A stretch of DNA of 64,000 nucleotides from Scortum barcoo (lineage: Eukaryota > Chordata > Actinopteri > Centrarchiformes > Terapontidae). Each line of letters opens with the position of its first letter. Within the stretch, counting starts at the first letter, position 1. Shown here in pieces: positions 49,301 through 59,444 of this stretch. A program made the translations under genes and the position numbers. The stretch is taken from NCBI GenBank assembly GCA_023238725.1, contig CM041534.1, positions 4,972,449-5,036,448 of the forward strand, given 5' to 3'. The notes under the pieces are model-generated. The model saw nothing but the letters and a program-made list of their open reading frames with translations. It searched no databases and was not told the DNA's origin.

Positions 49301-51434
49301 TCCTCCACCTCTGACGATAGCCATCATATAGAAGTGATACATACTCCTGCCATGCCATAGATGTCATCTCATTGTACATGTGCTGTGTGACTCTCAGACA
49401 GCGGGCTGGAGGTGCTGGCGGTGCAGCGAGTCTCTAAAGCTCAGGCGTGGCAGCGAGCGGGCCGGGCCGGCAGGGAGGACTCTGGCTCCTGCTACCGTCT
49501 CTACACCGAGCAGGAGTTCGACAACCTCATCCCCATGACCGTGCCCGAGATCCAGAGGTACCGTGGGCCTCGACTTTTTTTTTTTTTTTTTTTTTTTTAT
49601 ACAAATATTAAAGCTCTGTATATGCTGATCTGCAGGAATCTGAGTCTCCTCCATATGTTTATTTATTTAGGTCAGTGTGATTGAATGGCCTGTTCTTCTG
49701 TTGTTCCTGTTCCCTGTGTGTGTGTGTGTGTGTGTGTGCGTGTGTGCTGTGGCGCTGCAGGTGTAACTTAGCCGGTGTGATGCTGCAGCTCATGGCTCTG
49801 GGGATTCCGGATGTGATAAATTTTGATTTCATGTCCAAGCCCTCTCCAGGTGAGACGCTATTGGTCATGAATCGCCATGTGCACCTCTGGTCACCCTGGG
49901 GGGTTTGCTGGTCGCAGTAATGTAACGTGTCGTGTTTTTCCCAGAGGCCGTTCGTTCGGCTGTGGAGCACTTAGAGCTGCTGGGAGCTGTAGAGAAGAAG
50001 GAGGGGCAGGTTGTCCTCACTGCTCTGGGAAAGAAGATGGCAAGCTTCCCTCTGGAGCCCAGATACGCCAAGGTAAAAAAAGGAAGAAAGGAAGTGTGTT
50101 GTGTGACAGCCCATAGCCCTCAGCGCCACATGGGTCACACACATTACCCAGACAGAATTCGGTGTGTAACACCTCGCTGCCTTGTTTGTTTGCTCCGACT
50201 CACAGACCATCCTGCTGTCCCCCGACTACTCCTGTTCCGAGGAGATCCTGAGCATAGTGTCTCTGCTCTCAGTGGACACCGTACTGTATAACCCTCCTGC
50301 CCGGCGGGAAGAGGTGCTCGCTGCACGCAAGAAGTTCAGCTCCAGCGAAGGAGACCACATGACCCTGCTCAACATTTACAGAGCGTTCAAGAAAGTCAGC
50401 GGTAACAAGGTGAGTAAGACTGGGCGAGAAGTGCAAGAAGAATGTGTGAGAGGTCAAACGATGCACCCGAGCTATCTTGTAATGTGTTGTATGTCTGCTG
50501 TTTAAGGAGTGGTGTCGGGAGAACTTTGTCAACAGCAGGAACATGGGTCTGGTGAAAGAGGTCCAGGCGCAACTCAAAGATATCTGCCTTAAGGTAACAT
50601 CTGATGATGCTTATGAATACTGTTGATGTGAATGTTCTGTGCAGGGCTGGGCAATATTACCTGAAATCAATGTCATAATTCATTGTCACATTTACCTCAG
50701 TAAATGTAATAATACATAATAGTGTAATGATGTAACAGTGTCTTATTAGATAGACCTGTACAAAAGATTCTCCATACTTTCCTATTTGTTTGCTGTTGTC
50801 TACTTACAGTAGCAGGATAATAATTAAGATTCAGTAATAGTCTGCTGCATCTGAAAAAAACTCCTTCAGCCTCCAGTCTGTGCTCAGATATCACAGGGAG
50901 ATGTCTTTAAAGCTCCAGAGCCACGTTGGGGAGAGCTGCTCTGTTAGTGAAAAAAGTTGTATAAAGCCTTCTGTGCCTCCAGTTAAGTCTGATAGATGTC
51001 ATCAGGTGATGTCAGTTGTCAGCTTAAAGACTACAAGTATGAGGCATTATGGGTTATTGATAACTAAATACAGTAGCACACTAAATCACCGTGTTGAGCT
51101 AACACGCTCTGCTCTGATTCACCAGCTGAATTTGAAGCTGGAGTCATGTGGGGCGGACACGGGGAACGTCCGACGCTGCCTCGCACACGGGATGTTCGTC
51201 AACGCTGCGGAGCTACAACATGACGGCAGCTATTTAGCTCTGGACACCCACCAGCCCGTGGCCATCCACCCCTCCTCCGTCCTTTTCCAGGCCAAGCCAG
51301 CATATGTGGTGTTCAACGAGCTGCTGCACACCTCCCGCTGCTACATGAGAGACCTGTGTTTGGTGGACGCCGACTGGCTGCTGGACGCAGCACCAGAGTA
51401 CTTTGGCCGCAAACTCCGACCCACCAAGAGCTAA
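46398..51434 (+). CDS. dhx33: DEAH-box RNA helicase DHX33
   Basis: DHX33 is an ATP-dependent helicase, largely nucleolar, implicated in rRNA transcription and cytosolic RNA sensing. Twelve exons: 46398-46608, 46877-47037, 47252-47479, 47601-47771, 48065-48250, 48534-48645, 49398-49557, 49761-49849, 49945-50072, 50206-50409, 50507-50593 and 51126-51434. All junctions are in phase and give 681 residues (human about 707; the fish N terminus is shorter). Motifs in order are GETGSGKT (split across exons 1-2), TQPRRVAA, TDGML, DEAHER, SATMD, MTGQEEIE, TNIAETSVTI, QRAGRAGR, then the winged-helix/ratchet and OB-fold C terminus ending FGRKLRPTKS. I chose the start at MPHDPDPPPAKRF because it aligns with the human MPEEAGFPPAKRF; an in-frame ATG upstream (46368) adds an unconserved extension. 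No frame defects are visible. Confidence 0.97.
48733..49209. repeat. Dispersed repeat family B, empty-site copy
   Basis: It lies in the dhx33 intron before exon 7 and matches 44272-44848 almost base for base, except for the 96-bp insertion there. Confidence 0.9.
49575..49598 (+). repeat. Poly(T) tract after a dhx33 donor
   Basis: 24 T residues start 18 nt after the exon ending at 49557. It is either the reverse-strand tail of a retroposon or simple slippage. Confidence 0.9.
49715..49747 (+). repeat. TG microsatellite at a dhx33 acceptor
   Basis: The TG run ends 13 nt before exon 8 (acceptor GGCGCTGCAG), so the usual pyrimidine tract is weak. Confidence 0.9.
50642..50880. mobile_element. hAT-like transposon remnant (terminal motif only)
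   Basis: The string CAGGGCTGGGCAATATTACC resembles the terminal repeat of fish non-autonomous hAT elements. The other end is not clearly identifiable, so the right boundary is a guess. It lies in the last dhx33 intron. Confidence 0.35.
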
Positions 51435-51498
51435 CCGACACAGAAACTGGACTCCAGTAAATCTCTGCAAGGACATCTTCCTCAAACACGCCAGGGAC

Positions 51499-51504
51499 AA
51501 TAAA
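51499..51504 (+). terminator. dhx33 poly(A) signal
   Basis: AATAAA lies 65 nt after the TAA stop, predicting a very short 3' untranslated region. Confidence 0.7.
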
Positions 51505-53596
51505 ACTGGAAAATGTATTCTCTTCACAAGGCTGAAAAGACATTTATCGATTTAAAACAAGTGCAAATCAGAACAATTTTCTGTGTAGTAAACTTCTCTG
51601 GATTTCACTACCTCCCAGTTGACAAGCATTTTGGCATGTGTCACTGCAGCAGGAATCTGCATATCGAGGCCTCACAACTTTGACTTCCTGTAAGACTCAT
51701 TCAGATTTTATAAACTTCCTTCTGCCTGATAATATTTAATCTCTCCATTTTGACACGTGCTTAACACCTAAAAAAACGTTCACAGTTCTTCAAATAAGCA
51801 ATGTGCTGATAAGATTTATCATCCTCTTAAAAATATATCAGATTGCTACTCACAATATGTTGAGTTTACTAAATATTGTACTTAATTGTTAATCCACCTG
51901 CCCAGCAAGATTTACAAAGCTATAGTAGACCATCAAGGGGTTCTTTTCACTGTATGTTTTAATATGACTAAGGAGTTAGCATTTATTAGCCTCTCAGAAG
52001 CTAAGAAAGGCAGTCTTCTCTTGATCCCTGATGGTCATATTTTTCATTTATACAAAGTGGTCTTAAAGGCTTTTTATATATATGCAAGGACAGTTGATTT
52101 GTCCTAATCTATGAGGTAATGTTAAGGTTAAGAAAACATGAAAATCGCCAAAGTTGATGTTAAAACCTGAACTATTTTTCCACGTCACAGTGACATGACT
52201 TCACTTTGAAAATTGCTCTACATGCAGCACTCGTCCAGTTATCTCGTGCATGCCTTTTTTTCCACACCTAAGATTGTATCACCACTTCCCCAAATACATG
52301 CAAATCAGGAGAAGTAGCATGCCTTATTCTCCAGGTTCTACTCTTTGCTGTTGTATGTCACTCAGCCTCTACACACACTAACCACAGATGTATGCTGACA
52401 ACAAATGCAAATGCAATGCATGGAGATTATAGTTAATGATCTGATCTCTCAGGTCTTTCATACTTTGTAGAAGCATCACCATGTGGAGGAATACGAAGGA
52501 TGCTCCTCTTGTCTCGTTTTTTGTTTTTGTTTTTTTTTTGTTTTGTTTTTTAACGCTGGACTCAGGATTGTACAATACACACTGTAACCTGAATAAATGT
52601 CAGAAACAGTTTCTAACTTTTGAAAACACCACATGCCCAAATGAGAATGAACAGACTGTAGTACAAAGAGGGTCATCTTCTTCCTTATTTCCAGTCACAT
52701 AGGAAAAGTAGACCATTTAAGATCTGCATGTCATGAAGTTTGTAAGATTAATTGCTCGCCTTTGATGAGTTTATTATGAGTATATTTAATATGATTTGTT
52801 AAAATCTTAAAACCCACTATTGGTCTGATTTCTAATAAAAATGTAACCACTGTCCCAAAGAACAAGTCTGCACGTGGAAAGTCCAGATTCAGAGGCACAG
52901 GAGAATTTTCCCAGCACTCCCATGAATCAAATCAGACCTGAAAGCATACAAAATTAGTACTGGGGAGGTTTTTTTAGATGTTACAGAAAAAATAACTCAC
53001 TCCTGATTTCGGCCATTGTGATTTAGTTTCAAATGTGGTGCACTGATGAAGGAAACAGAGCATTTACGAGTATCTTAAGTGTTTACAGCTTAGTTATATG
53101 GTCTCATTACAAATGATACATTTATTTCACTGGTTTATTTCATTAGGACAAACTGACTCCTGTGCAGGTGTACCAGGGGATGTTCACCACACACTTATAA
53201 GAGGAAAGAAAACAAAACCCAGAAGATGCAGAAATGCACCAACTAACACCAGGTGACCAACCATCCAGATGTTGTACAGAAATATGGTAATAAAATAGAA
53301 AACCGTGAAAAAGAAGTTGTGTGAGACAAAAAAAACCACAAGGAGTCTTGGGTCAGCTGTTGGGAAACAGCTCCATCTTCTGGCTGCCAGTTGCACGTCT
53401 ACATGATGCAGCTGATTCCCCTGAAACCAACTTTACCTGGTGAGGTGCAACTCGTCCCACCAGGATGTCGAGTCCACTGAAGCCACAGACCGACTCCGTG
53501 TGGTGGACATCTGCTGGTACAGTGGGTCCTGTGAGTCAGAAAGCAGTCTGACTGTATGAGAGGCAGACTCTCATTATGATAAGAGGATGGACCCTG

Positions 53597-53710
53597 TTGG
53601 TTGGTTACGCTTTCACTTTCACTTCTCACCAGTTCTTCAGAAGTGAACAAGCCTCCCCATGAGAAGTGAAACGTCTTCAAAAACCTCAGGCAAGTCCAGG
53701 TGACTTTCTT
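53597..53710. mobile_element. Fragment of a common fish retroelement
   Basis: The segment TTCTTCAGAAGTGAACAAGC through GAGAAGTGAAACGTCTTCAA and GCAAGTCCAGGTGACTT matches a motif I recall as repeated many times in fish genomes near non-LTR elements. Family assignment is uncertain. Confidence 0.4.
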
Positions 53711-54560
53711 CTAACTCAGAAATGACCATGACCTGGATGACTGAGACTCTTCAGACATATTACAAGGAAATGTTTGTTTGCTGTAATTCATTTAACAGAT
53801 GCCTCTTCCAAATTAACCCAGACAATGAATCAAAAGTGGACAAAAACAGTCCCAGAAAGCACCTGGTGGTCAGTCCAAAGGTTCTCATCCTGATAACAAA
53901 AGTCATGGACCATGAATGGAGGAACGAGAAAGTAATGCCTGCAAGCAAACAAAGGCTTGCATGAATTGCTAGATCTTTCTTTCTTTCTGTTCTAAAATAA
54001 ATGCTGAGAAAAAGAATTAACTGTGTCCTGATTGTCTGATTGATTACAAGCTCAATCTCATCAATCTATGATTTATGAATATTTTAAAAGTTGATATCCA
54101 TTTAATACACCTGATTTTGTCATGAATGCTTTGCTTTGCTATGCTTTATGTCAATGTAAACATTTACTTTGTTCTTGATGTGATCTAAAATGAACATATA
54201 TCTATAGTTATAATTATAAACCTGATCACCAGTTTTACAACACTATTCTGACATTTTTTTTGAAAAGTAAATCAAATATTTTGCAGGTGTTATATTATTT
54301 TATTACATCATATATTTATTAAACATATACATTTTGTATATAAAATTATAAATGAATAATAATAACAGCAGCAGCATCTGCAATTTTAAGCCTGAGTATT
54401 TATATTAGAGCAGTGTTTGTATTTCTAGATCATTTTATTTATTTTATTTTATTTTATAGGTTATAAATATCATTAACATTAAAATACCAAAGAAATACAC
54501 AAAATCTCAAAATGAGAGTTATAAACTGTATTTAATTTGCTGTATTTTAAGATCTGTAAG

Positions 54561-54800
54561 CAGGGGTGTCAAACTCATTTTCACCCCGGGCCACATCAGC
54601 ATTATGGTTGTTATGGTTAAGAACTCCACATTACTTCATCAGTCAAAGATCAAACTTTTCAAGTGAATAACAAAGACAAATGTCATCAAACTCAAGTTAT
54701 TACATCAACTTTGTTCCAAACTTTTTTGTCACAGTTGAGAGGTGCAGAACCACGGCACAACAAATAACTGTGAGCTGCTGAGAACATGTGACAGATGTCA
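54561..54800. mobile_element. hAT-type element remnant (CAGGGGTGTCAAACTC end)
   Basis: CAGGGGTGTCAAACTCATTT followed by GGGCCACAT is a familiar terminus of non-autonomous hAT-like elements. The opposite terminus is not seen, so the right limit is approximate. Confidence 0.45.
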
Positions 54801-54879
54801 TTTTACAAAAACAAATGTCTGTCTTGAGGAAATTTACATCAACTACTGAGAGCACCAACTTTGTGGGCGGGCCTTACAG

Positions 54880-55500
54880 CTGAACGTTTCTGATTGGTCG
54901 AATATTTCCCAGGTGAGACGGAGGAGCAGTGAGCTGAAGGTGAATCTATCACACACGAACAACATGGTGCTGTTTGTATGTTATAACACCAAATGATGTA
55001 ATACTGTTGTTACCCGAGCCAAAAGCTAACGTTAGCTAAGCGTTAATGCTAACCGCTAACATTGATGCTAACCGCTAATACAGCACAGCAGTGGTATGAA
55101 GTGATCGTTTGTTAAATTAATCATACAAAATGATTTACTCCTGCAGCCACCAGAGATATAGAAGATTTTAATCTGATCCACTGTGCCTCAGTGCTGCTCT
55201 GTTTTAACAGTTATTCTCACAGTACAAAACTCACAATATAACGTTGCTGGTTAGGAACATATTATGCTGTAGATTCATACTGTGTTTGTGTATTTATTTA
55301 TTTGGTTGTTTTGGGGTCATTTTTCAACGTAGAAAGAGGAAAACAGACGCTGGGACTCGCCAGAGACATGACAGCTGGAGAGGAGCGGACTAAAGCCTGG
55401 AGAGGAGCGGACTAAAGCCTGGCTCTTAGCCCGCTGGTTTTCTATACCTATATATTTTGCACGTTTTTATTTTTGATCAATAAATAGTTTGTGTTTGTGG
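54880..55500 (+). other. Possible short two-exon transcript of unknown function
   Basis: GGGCGGGCC and an inverted CCAAT box (GATTGG, about 54891) are followed by two possible donors (CAGGTGAGA and AAGGTGAAT). A short frame MVLFVCYNTK and an acceptor (TTTTCAACGTAG) before AAAGAGGAAAACAG follow. A 22-bp unit is then repeated twice in tandem at 55375-55418, and AATAAA at 55479 precedes a GT-rich downstream element. No long open frame results, so it could be a noncoding RNA, a decayed gene, or chance. Confidence 0.3.
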
Positions 55501-55850
55501 AATCAAATGAGTGTTTGTATCGTGGTCAATGATTTTCTAATATTTACAACACTGTGAGGGGGTCATAGCTGTTTTTGACCATCAGCTGATAGATATGATA
55601 TGAGTCTGATTTCATACTAATGTGTTTTTTATTTAGTCTAAATATTATTTTATGTTTACTGACATGATGTTGTAGGCTGCTGGTCTTTTTTGTTAACGAC
55701 TGCTTACTCTGAGTAATATATAGAAAATATTTATTTATTATAGAAATGATATATTCAAATGCAAATGATAAATGTAGATATATTTATATATAAATAAATA
55801 TTCCTGTCATTTCTCACTGACTGATTTGTTGCGCAGTGTGAAGTTAGAGA

Positions 55851-55858
55851 TGATGTCA
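55851..55858. promoter_or_regulatory. CRE-like site (TGATGTCA) upstream of the unknown gene
   Basis: One mismatch from TGACGTCA, about 160 bp before the ATG at 56019, in a segment with moderate GC compared with flanking AT-rich DNA. Confidence 0.3.
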
Positions 55859-56018
55859 CAACATTCACTCATTCATTCGAACACAAACAAAGTGAGCAGC
55901 AGACAGAAGACATCTGTCGGACATCTTCACTCCTGATCTTTACTGCACACCTCCACCCAGCACTTTGTTCCTCCTGACATCGACTGACAGTCTGACGCGG
56001 ACCAAACGTTGTCTCAGC

Positions 56019-58465
56019 ATGGAAAATGTGAGATTGATGATTTTAAAGTCTTTTTTTTTTTCGTTAGACATTCACAGCGCCACCATTCATATGAATGAAT
56101 TATAATAATAATAATTATTATTATTGTTATTAACTATTAACTATCCATTATTTTGAGCAGTTTGTTAAATGAGAGTAAATTGATGAAAAGTGACAGACTT
56201 TCGAACAAACTTTATTGTTTATTATAGAAAACCTCCTCCTGCTTAAGCTTTGGAGGAGAAGCTCTTTGAAATTTCGAATAAAAACAGAAAATAAAGATGA
56301 AGCATTTTTCAGGTCTGCAGGTTAGAGACCAGGGTTCATTTCAACTCACTATAGAAACAGAAATACATCACTTTAGATCGGATAAATCAGGATATTTATG
56401 CCTTTTCTCGTTTAAAGAAGAAGATGATGATATTAAAATATGTTGCAGTTCAAATCAAATAAGGTCTGTTTTCTATCAAGATGATTTGGTCAGTGATAAA
56501 TAAGGGTTGGCAAGACGAACTTTTAAAAAAAAGCAAAACATTTTTTAAACTTGTTTTAATATGCAAAAAAAGTATGCATCAGGTTTGTTCAAATGTACAT
56601 TTTGTATTTAAATTAGTTTGATGTCATCTGGAATGGCATTTAAATCATTTTACACAGAGTAAGATTGACCTTAGAAGAATAAGCAATGTTAAATATTTTA
56701 GCCATCTACAGCAAATGTAAGTGTGCACATTACAGTGACTCCATTTAAAAAAATTACATGACAAATTATTTTATCCAGATTATCTCTAAACCAAAATGAA
56801 TAATACATTTTATGTTTCTATTTATTTAATGCAAATTATGTAAGATCTTTAAAAAAAATGCTATTGCACTTAAGTAGATGATTGCATTTTATTCCCCATT
56901 AATTTTACTGTATATTATCATACTTTTGATAAAAGTAAGTATGTAAGTTATAATAAATTCTGGGTACATGAATTGATCAAAGGACAGTTATTGTTTGTTG
57001 AAGAAAGTGACATTGAAAATAAGTACAACAGGATCTCTAATGAGCTTGGTGTTAGGCAAGATAATGGGTCCTTTGCAGTGGGATCAGTCACTCGTCCTCT
57101 GTGACATGACATTTTTGTGTTGCTTGACTGCTGCCTTTATTAGGGAAACAGTGCCTCACGTGAGGTGCAGCAGAAGTTTAAAGGTTGGCTTTGTTTCTGT
57201 CTTCAGATTAACCAGCGCTACGCTTGGACTGCTGTCGTCTTACCAAACCTGAGCCGTCCCAGCAGTCCAAGGCTCATCCTTAGAAGGGTGACGCACTCCA
57301 GCCGCTCCTCACCGGGATCCACACTCAGGTCTCCCACTGACACTCCTCCTGGCTCCCCCTTTGGCTCTCCTTCTAGCTCTCGCCTTACCTCACTATCTCA
57401 CTCTCCCTCTAGATCTCCCTCCTCCTCCTCTCCTCCTCCTCCTCTTCTACTCCTACTCCACTTCTTCCTCCTCCTCCTCCACCTCCTCCTCCTCTTCCTC
57501 CTCCTCCTCCTCCTCCTCTTCCTCCTCCCTCCTCCCTCTATGTTTCCCCCCTTTACTCCTCCTGGTCCTCCTCCTCCTCCTCCTGCCCCTCCTCTCATGT
57601 TTCAGTCCTTTACTCTCCCTGGTCTTCCTCCTCCTCCTTCTCTGCCTTCTCTTCCCCCTCCTCTTCTCCTTCCTCCTCCTCCTCCTCCTCCCGTGTTTCC
57701 TCTGATTCACATGATTGTTCCTCTCCAAGTTTTTCTCTCAGCTCTCGTTTCAGCCAGCCCCCTTCGGTGCCAGAGGAGTGGACTTGTGTGGAGGTCAATG
57801 ATCCTACTAAGATCATTCTCAGAAAGTTGCAGACGGTGAGCTGCACCCTGAGGACGGAGGCCCCCAGCTGTGCAGCTCGCCCCCCTGCAAGACCTCAAAC
57901 ACTCAGCAGACCGCTGCTGTCTACGGCTGGCACCAGACCGAAGTGGGTAAAGAGCGTGCCGGACATTTTTAGGGAGAGAAATCGGCGGCTGGGCATCGGG
58001 GGTCCTAAAAGGATTAGAAGGACAAAGATTAACGCACCAACGATGCCTGTGCCCAGTTGAAATCAGGTGTGAATTTTCACTTTCAACTCAAAACAGATAC
58101 CAAATACATCATATTTAAGAATGGATCAGGATGTTTATGCATGTTCTTCTTTCAGAAGTATTTAGACTATATAGAATTAAATGTACACTGTGGATTGTGG
58201 TGATGAAAATTTTCCAGGATGTGAGGGCTTCTGCCAAAAATGAGTCATGGTAACAGCTGATAGTATGTTTGAGTGTGACGTGCAGCAGAAGTTTGAAAGT
58301 TGGCTTTCTTTTTGTCTTCAGCCTGAGCAGCGCTACACCTTGAGTGCCACCCCCAAATCCAGACCCAGGTGCCCCCCTCGTCCAGTGCAGCCTGCGAACA
58401 TCGGGGGATGCAAAAGACCGGTTAGAACGCCGGAAGGTGACCTACCCAGTAAACGCTCTTGTTAG
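56019..58465 (+). CDS. Unrecognised Ser/Pro-rich protein gene between dhx33 and c1qbp
   Basis: I do not recognise this gene. A tiny exon 56019-56027 (ATG GAA AAT, donor GTGAGA) can join exon A at 57207 (acceptor TTTCTGTCTTCAG) as MEN-INQRYAWTAVVLPN, then SRPSSPRLILRRV and a Ser/Pro-rich stretch SPTDTPPGSPFGSPSSS. A (CTCC)n tract follows. Beyond it another frame carries the best protein signal: SSDSHDCSSPSFSLSSRFSQ, PPSVPEEWTCVEVNDPTKI, ILRKLQT, with a donor (ACG before GTGAGC) at 57836. Exon B (58322-58465; PEQRYTLSATPKSRPRC to KRSC and stop) is in phase with both exon A and exon 1. Reading through the exon A donor instead gives a basic tail (KWVKSVPDIFRERNRRLGIG) with stop at 58060. The composition suggests a disordered, possibly nuclear protein. 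The exon model and the frame across the repeat are inferred. Confidence 0.5.
56325..56420 (+). repeat. Tandem-duplicated segment, left copy
   Basis: TTCAACTCA, AAATACATCA, TTTA, GGAT-A-TCAGGAT and TTTATGC occur here in the same order as at 58080-58165. With the matching exon starts at 57207 and 58322, this marks two ends of an old duplication. Confidence 0.6.
57420..57690 (+). repeat. (CTCC/CTT)n low-complexity tract inside exon A
   Basis: Imperfect CTC/TCC trinucleotides run for about 270 bp. They encode Ser, Leu or Pro depending on frame, so all three frames stay open and all long frames on both strands are uninformative here. Confidence 0.9.
58080..58380 (+). repeat. Tandem-duplicated segment, right copy with exon B start
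   Basis: Besides the 56325-56420 match, 58270-58340 repeats 57158-57225: TGCAGCAGAAGTTT, AAAG/AGG, TTGGCTTT, TTTGTCTTCAG-like acceptor and CAGCGCTAC at the exon start. Similarity fades within the exon. Confidence 0.7.
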
Positions 58466-58560
58466 TTAATTTAGTGGAACCACCTTTGAGAAGGACCACA
58501 GTTCATGCGTCCATACTGATTTAATTTGGTGGTATTTGATAGGATTGAATAAGATTTAAT

Positions 58561-58840
58561 GTGTCGTGCCGTACCGTGCCGTGCCGTGCTGTGATGTGTC
58601 GTGATGTGATATTATTTGATGTTATTAGATGTTTTTTGATGTTACTAGATGTTATTAGATGTTATTAAATGTTATTAGATGTTATTAGATGTTTTTTGAT
58701 GTTACTAAATGTTACTAGATGTTGTTTGATGTGATTTGATGTTATTTAATGTGATTAAATGTGTTGTGATGTGATTAAATGTGTCGTGATGTGATGTGAT
58801 GTGATGTGATGTGATGTGATGTGATGTGATGTGATGTGAT
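58561..58840. repeat. Compound minisatellite GATGT family
   Basis: The array changes unit along its length: GTGCC/GTACC pentamers, then GATGTTATTA-like decamers with TTTTTT variants, then pure GTGAT pentamers at 58795-58840. It lies just after exon B. Confidence 0.9.
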
Positions 58841-59444
58841 TGATCGTGACTTGATTGGCCGTGCACTGACTGAGTGAACTGTGTCCTTGTCACTGAGTTG
58901 AGACTCTGGTCAGGGTGCCAGGCGGAGTTGGGTACGATCTCGGTGGGATAGCGTGAACCTCCAATGTGTTACGCCCTCCCAGAAAGGCTCTTCTCTTACC
59001 GATGAGAAAAGGATGCACACAGCATGTCAGGGAGGTCCACATGTTTGTCTGCACCCACCCGAGACCAACAGTGGAGTCACTTGTGACAGGGACCACACTT
59101 CAGTGAGAAAATAATACTAAAATAAACCAGTTAATAATAATAATTGGAGTAAGACTGGCCTCCCAGTAACTGCTCACTAGCAGGTTGAAACAAGGGTCAA
59201 ACAGGTCAAATGCCGTAAGTATGATCTTAGGTAAGTAGGATCTTCTACATGTAGCTCATCATAGTGGAGTATGGGAATGGTTAATTTAACAGGTAAGAGT
59301 GTCACCGTGACAATACTGATACACTTAGCATGCAGCTGGGAAAAAAAGGTGAGTTTTACAACTAAACATATTTTATTTCCTATGCTTTTGGCCCATAACA
59401 TTTTGTATTCAAGTTCCCTCATCACCGTTTTTATATGATTGCAG

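Larger units (their letters stand above)
51435..56018. other. Intergenic region after dhx33
   Basis: After the dhx33 poly(A) signal the DNA is AT-rich and contains transposon fragments near 53597-53710 and 54561-54800, plus a possible small transcript at 54880-55500. I found no exon with family resemblance. Open frames of up to about 90 codons (for example 53399-53680, minus) overlap repeats. Confidence 0.55.

Noticed and set aside
53399..53680. 93-codon minus-strand open frame
   Set aside because: It overlaps a dispersed fish repeat fragment and has no homologous protein features.
57361..57846. Leu-rich plus-strand and Arg/Glu-rich minus-strand frames over the (CTCC)n tract
   Set aside because: All frames stay open through a trinucleotide repeat; the residue composition reflects only the repeat.
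58561..58840. Possible CRISPR-like array of spaced direct repeats
   Set aside because: Units are 5-10 bp with no unique spacers in a vertebrate genome; it is a minisatellite.
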